Source of the DNA: Acidobacteriota bacterium
Lineage (GTDB): Bacteria; Acidobacteriota; Terriglobia; Terriglobales; Acidobacteriaceae
Direction: 5' to 3'
Assembly (NCBI GenBank): GCA_003223595.1
Contig: QHVR01000553.1
Location: 1-5,187, forward strand
DNA: 5,187 nucleotides
Below the pieces are notes generated by a model. That model did not search any database, was not told the DNA's origin, and saw nothing but the letters and a program-made list of their open reading frames with translations. Both the position numbers and the translations under genes were made by a program. Positions 1 to 5,187 of this stretch are shown here, in pieces. The number at the start of each line of letters is the position of its first letter. The first letter of the stretch is position 1.

Positions 1-812
1 CGTTGGCGATCACGGCAGCAACGCCGTTTTCAGGGCCGAACCGGGTCGCAATCCTTCTGGACACCAGTGAAAGCATGGAGGATGCCAGCGGGAAGGCCGA
101 GCTAGCCTATTGGGTCGCGGCAGACGCGGTAAAGCGACTACCTTCCAGTGTTTCGATCGCTCTGCTGGGTTTTAATAAGCAAGTAGACCGAACCTTGGAT
201 TTTTCCGTTGCTCGGGAGCAGCTTACATCGGAGCTAACGCAACGCAAAAAAGCTCTGAACTCTTCGACAAGAAGGAAGACAGCCCTGAGGGACGCGATCG
301 AGTACGTTCTCGACCACATTCCTAATGCGGCTCCCGGTGACGCGATTTACGTGATAACGGATGGCGAGGACAACCGCAGTCAGATAAACAGCGCGCAATT
401 GGAAGATCGACTGCAACGCGCGTCTGTCCGCTTGGATGTATTCCTCTTGCGAGATTTCTTGTGGACCGGAGACCGCTTTCCCGGCAGCGATGACACTGCA
501 GAGCTCGCACGAGCTACGGGCGGCACGGTAATTGACGTTCACCCCACAATGCTGCGCGCGCGGTATTCGAGTACAACAGAGAACTTCACTGTCAGCCCAG
601 AGCGACAAAAGCTGGTGAGCGCTGCATTAACGTTGCTATATCGGCAAACCGCAAGTCCGTATTTGCTAGGCATAGAGCTGCCAGGAGATCTGAAAAGGTC
701 ACGCGGGTGGAAGCTAGACGTCGTAGCCCAGCAACTGCGGAAGTCTATCTCTCTGTCCTATCCCCGCCGAATCGGCTCCTGCCCTGGCGGCCGGGCCTCC
801 ATGCCTAACTGA
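1..812 (+). CDS. VWA (von Willebrand factor A) domain protein, 5' partial
   Basis: The reading frame is open from the window edge to a TGA at 810-812. The first start-like codon (TTG at 3) is probably internal, because the VWA fold begins almost at once and members of this family normally have an N-terminal extension or signal peptide. Numbering from that TTG, the first strand RVAILLDTSESM carries the MIDAS motif DxSxS (D20, S22, S24). The MIDAS Thr is T93 in RKTALRDAI, and the MIDAS Asp is D120 in YVITDGEDN, so the metal site looks complete. About 100 residues follow, including a helix/strand segment near YLLGIELPG, which resembles the C-terminal part of 'VWFA-related' proteins common in Acidobacteria. 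Such proteins are usually exported and bind ligands through a metal ion; the partner is unknown. The last residues (GSCPGGRASMPN) form a non-conserved tail. The downstream membrane glycosyltransferase-like gene is co-directional after about 39 bases. The VWA call is firm; the biological role is not. Confidence 0.85.
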   Translation, partial: LAITAATPFSGPNRVAILLDTSESMEDASGKAELAYWVAADAVKRLPSSVSIALLGFNKQVDRTLDFSVAREQLTSELTQRKKALNSSTRRKTALRDAIEYVLDHIPNAAPGDAIYVITDGEDNRSQINSAQLEDRLQRASVRLDVFLLRDFLWTGDRFPGSDDTAELARATGGTVIDVHPTMLRARYSSTTENFTVSPERQKLVSAALTLLYRQTASPYLLGIELPGDLKRSRGWKLDVVAQQLRKSISLSYPRRIGSCPGGRASMPN

Positions 813-851
813 GGTTGTGAGACAATTCCCTGCAGTTTTTCTGCGTTGAAG

Positions 852-2570
852 ATGAATCTTGGCCTTTCGACTCGCCGGCAGAATCCCGCTATTGGGAAGC
901 CGTTAACTGCAGTGCCGGAGTTGCTCTCCGTTCGGACCTTCTTCGTCGTGGCTTTGTGTTTAGGCGCTGTTGCCTTTGCCGTTTACAGCCCCAGCTTGAA
1001 GTTCCAATTCGTTCTCGACGATCACCGTTTCACGGGTGATCCGCGTATCCAGTTCCCCGATCATGTGTGGGACTACTTCGCGAACTACGTCTGGGCGCAA
1101 TTCACGGGCGGGCCTCCGAGTTTCTATCGGCCTCTGTTCCTCGTGTGGCTGAGGATCAATTTCATTCTGAGCGCGATGTCTCCATGGGGATGGCACCTGC
1201 TCAGCATTGTGAAACACCTGGCAGTTGCGGTCTTGCTGGGACTACTGGTGCTGAGACTGCTGCGCGATCGCATCGCCGCGTTAATCGCCGCAAGCTTGTT
1301 CGCGCTGCATCCGGCACAGAACGAATCGGTGGGGTGGGTCACCGTGCCCGATCCGTTGATGTCCGCGGCAATCTTGGGTGCGTTGCTTCTATACCTCAGG
1401 TGGATAGCGGTCGTTCCTCAAGGCCAAAGTCACGAAAGAAAGTCGCGCAAGACGGCCCGGAGTAGGAAGGCCGCGCAGCCTCAGCTGTACTGGCTGGTCA
1501 CCTCCGCGGCCGTTTGCTTTGCGGCACTCCTTGCAAAAGAAACATCGATCATATTTCCCGTGTTAATTTTTGCGTTGCCGCTGCTCGTGCCTCGAGGCGA
1601 GAACGGAGACGCAGATTTTCGAGTTCGGCTGAGGCGGGCACTCCGGCAAACTGTACCGTTTTTGTGCGTCACGGGGTTGTATCTTCTAATGCGGTTCCAT
1701 GCGTTGGGAGGGAAGCTTGCGTCCCGCACCCAGTCTTTGCCTTGGAGCACCGTGCTGCTGTCCTGGCCGGCGACGCTCTGGTTCTACGTGAAGGTCTTGC
1801 TCTGGCCCGACCACTCACGCGCGTTTGCAGATCCCACTCTGGCCCAGCGGTTTTCTTTCCGGGGCGTCATCATGCCGGGGCTGGGCGTGGCTTGCGCGGT
1901 TGCGATCCTGGCGCTGGCATTGATCTGGGCATGGAAAAAAGCTCGACGTGACCTTCCAGCGCAAGACGCCGCGAATGTCGAGTATGCCCTGGTAATCGGC
2001 ACGCTCCTGTTGGGACTGCCGATTCTTCTCACGCTCGACCTGAATGCTCTCAATCCAGGAGACTTTCTGCATGGCCGATACACGTACCTGCCCTCGGCTG
2101 GCTTGATGCTTCTGGTCGCGACTGTATGGCACGTCGCCGGGGAACTGCGCGTTCCTTTATTGCCTGCAGCCGGACTATTAGCCGTTGTGTTCGCTGTGTT
2201 GGCCGTCTCGCAAGAAAAGCAGTGGAAAGATGATTTGACCGTTTTCACCGTCGCCCACGAATTGGCCCCGCACAACGCTCCAGTTGCTAAGAACCTTGCA
2301 GACGCTCATGTGCAAGTGGCGCTGCAACTGGCCGACGATGGGCGATGCAGTGAGGCGATGCCAGTCTTTGAGCAGGTCAGTCAGGAGTACCCGCAAGATT
2401 GGTATGCATGGGCGGGTCTCGGGGATTGCTTCGTCCAACTCAACAATCTTCCCAAGGCAGAGGAGTCGCTGCGTAGGGCTGCCGAACTCTCACATGATTC
2501 GCGAGTCATGCAGCAGTGGCAGGAACTTCGTGCGCACATGGGATTGCCGAACTCCGCTCCGCATGATTAG
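852..2570 (+). CDS. Polytopic membrane protein with C-terminal TPRs, TMTC/GT-C glycosyltransferase-like
   Basis: The protein has about 572 residues from ATG 852. A TTG at 846 in the same frame is an alternative start two codons upstream; neither has a clear ribosome binding site. Counting from the TTG, a first hydrophobic segment (about 31-47) is followed by FVLDDHRF with an Asp pair at 58-59, where GT-C enzymes carry their catalytic acidic residue. FYRPLF (93-98), LFALHPAQNESVGWV (151-165, the HP..TEAVAW-type motif), LLAKE (228-232) and HGRYTYLPSAG (RY.YLPS at 411-417) then match the layout of TMTC-type transmembrane-and-TPR proteins and their bacterial homologues. Many further membrane helices are visible up to about residue 455. 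Residues 480-560 form two or three TPR-like helical hairpins (for example WYAWAGLGDCFVQLNNLPKAEES). A very basic loop (about 196-208, HERKSRKTARSRK) probably faces the cytoplasm. Likely role: transfer of sugar from a polyprenyl-phosphate donor to exported protein or glycan. The substrate cannot be told from sequence, and a non-catalytic role remains possible. Confidence 0.82.
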   Translation: MNLGLSTRRQNPAIGKPLTAVPELLSVRTFFVVALCLGAVAFAVYSPSLKFQFVLDDHRFTGDPRIQFPDHVWDYFANYVWAQFTGGPPSFYRPLFLVWLRINFILSAMSPWGWHLLSIVKHLAVAVLLGLLVLRLLRDRIAALIAASLFALHPAQNESVGWVTVPDPLMSAAILGALLLYLRWIAVVPQGQSHERKSRKTARSRKAAQPQLYWLVTSAAVCFAALLAKETSIIFPVLIFALPLLVPRGENGDADFRVRLRRALRQTVPFLCVTGLYLLMRFHALGGKLASRTQSLPWSTVLLSWPATLWFYVKVLLWPDHSRAFADPTLAQRFSFRGVIMPGLGVACAVAILALALIWAWKKARRDLPAQDAANVEYALVIGTLLLGLPILLTLDLNALNPGDFLHGRYTYLPSAGLMLLVATVWHVAGELRVPLLPAAGLLAVVFAVLAVSQEKQWKDDLTVFTVAHELAPHNAPVAKNLADAHVQVALQLADDGRCSEAMPVFEQVSQEYPQDWYAWAGLGDCFVQLNNLPKAEESLRRAAELSHDSRVMQQWQELRAHMGLPNSAPHD

Positions 2571-2595
2571 AGACTTCGAAATCCATGACCACCAG

Positions 2596-2627
2596 AGCTC
2601 AATGAGAAATCTCATAGCGTTTGAGCT
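2596..2627. repeat. Bulged inverted repeat at the convergent gene junction
   Basis: The outer arms AGCTCAA (2596-2602) and TTGAGCT (2621-2627) are perfect reverse complements. Nested inside them, TGAGA (2603-2607) pairs with TCTCA (2610-2614), leaving an unpaired run at 2615-2620. The element overlaps the stop and last codons of the response regulator and lies 26 bases past the stop of the membrane protein gene, where a shared bidirectional terminator might be expected. There is no T-run on either side, the stem is AT-rich and bulged, and the innermost loop is very tight. It is therefore a weak terminator candidate and could be chance. Confidence 0.3.
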
Positions 2628-3954
2628 TGTCATAGAGTGTCGAGCGATCAATTCCCAACGCGCTGGAAGCCTCCTTCACATTGCCATGTTTGCGCTCCAA
2701 GGCTGCGACGATGGCGCGGCGTTCCAATTCTCCCAAAGATACGTCTGGCACTTCCCAATCCTGGGCCTGAGTCGTATCCCGGTGCAGCCATGAGAAATCC
2801 GCCGCCTCCAGCGAGCCGTTGCGGCAGGTCACGATGGCGCGTTCGATTACGTTTTCCAGTTCGCGCACGTTGCCCGGCCAATCGTAGGCGATCAGCACCT
2901 TGAGGGCGTCGGCAGAGATGCCCGCGACATCTTTCCCCAATTCTGACGAGATGCGCTGCACAAAATGCTCGGCCAACAGCGGGATGTCTTCGCGGCGCTC
3001 GCGCAATGGGGGAAGCTGGATTTCGATGACGTTCAGGCGATAGTACAAATCTTCGCGGAATCTTCCCTGCTGCACTTCCTCGGCTAGATTCTTATTGGTT
3101 GCCGCAATGACTCGCACATCGACTTCCACCTCCTGGGTTCCGCCTACACGATAGAAGCGCCGCTCCTGCAGAACGCGCAGAAGATCGGCCTGCAATTTGG
3201 CAGAGATGTCGCCGATCTCGTCCAGAAAAATCGTGCCTCCATCCGCCAGTTCGAATTTTCCCTTTGCCTGCCCGACGGCGCCGGTGAAGGCTCCTTTCTC
3301 GTAGCCGAACAATTCGCTCTCCAGCAGAGTCTCGGTCAACGCCGCGCAACTCACAGCGATGAATGGCTTGTCGGCTCGGTTTCCGGAGAAATGCACGGCA
3401 CGGGCCACTAACTCTTTTCCGGTCCCGCTTTCTCCGCGAATCAAGACGGTGCTGCGCAGGCTGGCTACATCCTGGGTTAACGCGAGAATTTCATCCATCC
3501 GCGGATTCTTGGTAATGATGTCGTGATGCTTGTACTGCCGCGCCAGCTTCTTGCGCAGAATGGCATTCTCGCTCTGTAACTTTTTCAGCTTGAGAATGCG
3601 CGACACCAACATGGAAATCTCCTGCGGATTGCAGGGCTTGACGATGTACTCCTGCGCCCCTTCTTTCATGGCCTGAATCGCGGTGTCCACAGTTGCATAG
3701 GCCGTGATGATGATGATAGAAGCATCCGGCCGAATGCGGTGAATTTCCATCATGGTCTCGATGCCATCCATACCGCCGGGCATTTTCAGGTCGACGAAGC
3801 AAATGGCGTAATCGACGGCCCGCGCCAGTTCGAGCGCTTTCTGCCCGTCGGGTGCCGTATCCACGCGATAGCCATCTTCCCGCAGCCAGGCCGCCATGGA
3901 TTCGCACATGACCTCTTCGTCGTCGACCACCAGGATGGGCCAATGCTTTTTCAT
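2599..3954 (-). CDS. Sigma-54-dependent response regulator, NtrC family (REC-AAA+-Fis HTH)
   Basis: The protein has 451 residues from ATG 3954, chosen because a GGAGGA ribosome binding site precedes it and the REC domain begins at once (KKHWPILVVDDEE). A longer reading from 4080 would only add residues overlapping the upstream gene. REC domain, residues 5-120: acidic pair D11/D12, phospho-acceptor D55 (FVDLKMP), T84 and K106 (VKP). A leucine-rich linker (about 120-140) looks like a short coiled coil. AAA+ domain, about 145-385: Walker A GESGTGKE (174-181), the sigma-54 contact loop GAFTGA (221-226), Walker B GGTIFLDE (239-246), then the sensor/arginine region FREDLYYRLNV and the WPGNVRELENV motif. 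A Fis-type HTH (GNVKEASSALGIDRSTLYDK) ends the protein. It should bind an enhancer and, when phosphorylated, remodel sigma-54 RNA polymerase. Its start overlaps the protease stop by four bases (ATGA), and the kinase of the same operon is the likely phosphodonor. The targets are unknown. Automated pipelines may name it after ZraR or AtoC, but nothing here supports a specific ortholog. Confidence 0.96.
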   Translation of the reverse strand: MKKHWPILVVDDEEVMCESMAAWLREDGYRVDTAPDGQKALELARAVDYAICFVDLKMPGGMDGIETMMEIHRIRPDASIIIITAYATVDTAIQAMKEGAQEYIVKPCNPQEISMLVSRILKLKKLQSENAILRKKLARQYKHHDIITKNPRMDEILALTQDVASLRSTVLIRGESGTGKELVARAVHFSGNRADKPFIAVSCAALTETLLESELFGYEKGAFTGAVGQAKGKFELADGGTIFLDEIGDISAKLQADLLRVLQERRFYRVGGTQEVEVDVRVIAATNKNLAEEVQQGRFREDLYYRLNVIEIQLPPLRERREDIPLLAEHFVQRISSELGKDVAGISADALKVLIAYDWPGNVRELENVIERAIVTCRNGSLEAADFSWLHRDTTQAQDWEVPDVSLGELERRAIVAALERKHGNVKEASSALGIDRSTLYDKLKRYEISH

Positions 3955-4499
3955 ACTCCTCCGTTTCGCGCGAATCTCTGTGCCAACTGCGTGCCGCATC
4001 GCGCACAATATTTTTCCGTTTTCGAATCCACCAATTCGATATGCGTAGCCAAACTCATGGCGCAGGTCGAATCCGCACAATGCACCAATCCGAAAGTGTG
4101 CCCCAGTTCATGCAAAACTTCTTTCACGGTTCGCTCCCGCAGAAGAGCCTCCTGCGCGGGCAAGCCATAAAATTCCTGGTGCAAGCGGCACAGCGAAACC
4201 ACTGCAATCGGGCCCTCGAACTGTGCCTGTCCGAACAAGAAGCTCAGCATGGGAATCGACAGGTCTACATTTGTGATTCCCAGCACGCGAAAAGCATCGC
4301 GCGGGGCGCATTGAGCGAGCGTCTTCATAAATTCAACCGACTGGTACTGGCCTCGCTTGGCGTCGTAAGCACGATCGGGAATGGCGATCGCCGGCAAGCG
4401 ACGGGTAGGCAACGGAAACCACTCTGCGGCCGCGTTCTCGATCCATTCCAGTGCCCGCGGAGGCAGGCTGCCAATCGGCACCAGGCAGAGTTCGCTCAC
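3951..4499 (-). CDS. Archaemetzincin-type zinc metalloprotease (peptidase family M54)
   Basis: The protein has 182 residues, the usual size of prokaryotic archaemetzincins, starting at GTG 4499. The core motif HELGHTFGLVHC (130-141) gives zinc ligands H130, H134 and H140 and catalytic E131. C141, C146, C165 and C168 (YCARC) form the second, structural four-Cys zinc site typical of this family, and M148 in CAM is the metzincin Met-turn. Upstream, RGQYQS (49-54) and VLGITNVDLSIPMLSFLFGQ (72-91) match the conserved N-terminal half of archaemetzincins. There is no signal peptide or membrane segment, so it should be cytoplasmic. The family hydrolyses peptides (aminopeptidase-like activity has been reported for animal members), but its bacterial role is unknown. 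The start overlaps the kinase stop (GTGA) and the stop overlaps the regulator start (ATGA). Co-translation with a two-component pair suggests a role in that signalling pathway, which is inference. Family assignment is very secure; the substrate is unknown. Confidence 0.94.
   Translation of the reverse strand: MSELCLVPIGSLPPRALEWIENAAAEWFPLPTRRLPAIAIPDRAYDAKRGQYQSVEFMKTLAQCAPRDAFRVLGITNVDLSIPMLSFLFGQAQFEGPIAVVSLCRLHQEFYGLPAQEALLRERTVKEVLHELGHTFGLVHCADSTCAMSLATHIELVDSKTEKYCARCGTQLAQRFARNGGV
3957..3962 (-). promoter_or_regulatory. Ribosome binding site of the response regulator gene, inside the protease 3' end
   Basis: On the minus strand GGAGGA (3962-3957) lies two bases before ATG 3954, or four bases if only GGAG is counted. 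It fixes that ATG as the start rather than the upstream in-frame codons. The site is also coding: it supplies the Gly-Gly codons of the protease C-terminus (NGGV, then the stop that overlaps the ATG), so the protease tail is probably constrained by this signal. Confidence 0.75.
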
Positions 4500-5187
4500 G
4501 CACCTTGTACCTGCACTTCCTTGACTTCTGCTGCGTTCACTCCCGACTTGAGCGGAAGCGTGACGGTAAAGATTGTGCCTTCATTGCGCTGGCTTATGAC
4601 CTCGATCTCCCCTTCGTGCGCCTTAACGATGCCATAGAGAACCGCAAGGCCGAGTCCAACCCCTTTTCCCTCCGGCTTGGTAGTAAAGAAGGGATCAAAA
4701 ATCTTCGACAGGTTTTCGGGGGCGATTCCGTCGCCAGTATCCTGGACGCACAGTTCCACGCACTCCTCTTGCGGGATCAGCCGGGTGCGAATGGTCAGCT
4801 TGCCTCCACCGCGCGGCTGCATCGCCTGGGCGCCATTGAGCACGAGATTGAGGATTACCTGCTGGATCTGGGAGGAGTCGCACTCCACTAGCGGAAGATT
4901 TTCCTGTAAGTCGAGAATGACCTCCGCGCTGATTAGCTTCAGCTTGTGATCGGCGAGCCCGATCGTCGTGCGAACCAATTTGTTCAGATCGGCAGGCGCG
5001 CGCTGCGGTTTCGAGCGCCGCGAAAATGCAAGCAGATCGGAAACGATGCGGCCTACCCGCGCGGTCTCGATTGAGATCATGCTCAAGTATTTTCGGAACT
5101 CAGCTTCTCTCCCCGCCGGGTACGACCCGCTCGCCATGAGCCGTTCCAGCAGCATGGAAAGGTTCAGCACCCCGGATACTGGATTAT
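4496..5187 (-). CDS. Sensor histidine kinase, C-terminal transmitter part (NtrB/AtoS-like), 5' partial
   Basis: The frame runs off the right edge; 229 complete codons plus the stop are present. The first visible residues are NPVSGVLNLSMLL, preceded by a partial codon ending in AT that fits Asn. This matches the H-box HEINNP, so the phospho-accepting His should lie about four codons outside the window and the sensor domain further out. Counting from that first Asn, the second dimerisation helix ends near DLLAFSRRSKP (50-60). The ATP-binding domain then shows the N-box QVILNLVLNGAQAM (109-122), G1 DTGDG (148-152), F-box FDPFFTTK (162-169) and G2 GKGVGLGL (172-179), all intact. It should autophosphorylate on His and pass phosphate to the regulator encoded two genes downstream; the F-box and NNP signature are usual for kinases paired with NtrC-type regulators. 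Its TGA overlaps the GTG of the protease gene. The GTG at 5170 is internal, not a start. The signal sensed and any membrane anchoring cannot be judged here. Confidence 0.95.
   Translation of the reverse strand, partial: NPVSGVLNLSMLLERLMASGSYPAGREAEFRKYLSMISIETARVGRIVSDLLAFSRRSKPQRAPADLNKLVRTTIGLADHKLKLISAEVILDLQENLPLVECDSSQIQQVILNLVLNGAQAMQPRGGGKLTIRTRLIPQEECVELCVQDTGDGIAPENLSKIFDPFFTTKPEGKGVGLGLAVLYGIVKAHEGEIEVISQRNEGTIFTVTLPLKSGVNAAEVKEVQVQGA
4503..4506 (-). promoter_or_regulatory. Weak ribosome binding site for the archaemetzincin GTG start
   Basis: On the minus strand AAGG (4506-4503) lies three bases before GTG 4499, within the last codons of the kinase. It is weaker than the GGAGGA of the next gene, so initiation at this GTG probably depends on ribosomes finishing the kinase at the overlapping TGA. 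No better start is seen further in: the N-terminal residues LCLVPIG already fit the first strand of the family. Confidence 0.45.

Noticed and set aside
3..5. TTG at the left edge as the true start of the VWA gene
   Set aside because: There is no upstream sequence to judge it, and the protein would lack the N-terminal region usual in this family; the gene is better treated as truncated by the window.
1784..2275. Minus-strand open frame of 163 codons opposite the membrane protein gene
   Set aside because: It is antisense to well-conserved membrane and RY.YLPS coding sequence, with low-complexity Arg/Ser/Ala composition and no motif.
2596..2627. Bidirectional intrinsic terminator at the convergent junction
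   Set aside because: The stem is bulged and AT-rich with no T-run on either side, so it is listed only as a weak inverted repeat.
2746..2762. TGGCAC on the plus strand as a possible sigma-54 -24 element (also near 1193 and 2127)
   Set aside because: None is followed at the right spacing by a TTGC-like -12 element, and all lie inside coding sequence.
3955..4080. Upstream extension of the response regulator to a start at 4080
   Set aside because: It would add 42 residues not belonging to a REC domain, read through the protease zinc-site region, and ignore the GGAGGA site and ATGA overlap at 3954.
3739..4170. Plus-strand open frame of 143 codons opposite the regulator N-terminus
   Set aside because: It is a shadow of the REC-domain coding sequence and shows no domain of its own.
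4041..4637. Long plus-strand open frame of 198 codons opposite the protease and kinase 3' end
   Set aside because: It is antisense to two genes with complete family motifs, its translation has no recognisable domain and is rich in Arg, Gln and Cys, as shadow frames are, and no ribosome binding site was evident.

Overview
The window holds five protein genes in two convergent groups that meet near position 2570-2600. It reads as moderately GC-rich bacterial chromosome. A VWA protein of the 'VWFA-related' type, a TMTC-like GT-C membrane protein with TPRs, and a bacterial archaemetzincin together suggest an acidobacterium or a related soil bacterium. That assignment is inference from family content, not from a marker gene. 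No RNA gene, CRISPR array, insertion sequence or attachment site was seen, and there is no gene-free stretch longer than about 40 bases.

Left half, plus strand. A VWA-domain protein (1-812, 5' end outside the window) has a complete MIDAS metal site. After a gap of about 39 bases comes a polytopic membrane protein (about 852-2570). It looks like a bacterial relative of the TMTC/GT-C glycosyltransferases: an Asp-Asp motif just after the first membrane segment, conserved YRPL, HP..E and RY.YLPS motifs, and a C-terminal TPR region. The two genes are co-directional and may be co-transcribed.

Right half, minus strand. Three genes run leftward from the right edge: a sensor histidine kinase (5187 to 4496, N-terminal part outside the window), an archaemetzincin-type zinc metalloprotease (4499 to 3951) and an NtrC-family sigma-54-dependent response regulator (3954 to 2599). 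Both junctions are 4-base start/stop overlaps (GTGA at 4499-4496, ATGA at 3954-3951), so the three are almost certainly one translationally coupled operon. The kinase ATP-binding boxes, the protease zinc motif and the regulator's REC, AAA+ (GAFTGA) and Fis-type HTH elements are all intact.

The most notable point is the placement of an archaemetzincin, a protease family of poorly known physiology, between a kinase and its apparent cognate response regulator. This suggests a protease-linked two-component system in which the protease is stoichiometrically co-produced with, and may act in, the signalling pathway. The operon order, overlaps and motifs are seen directly; the functional link is inference.
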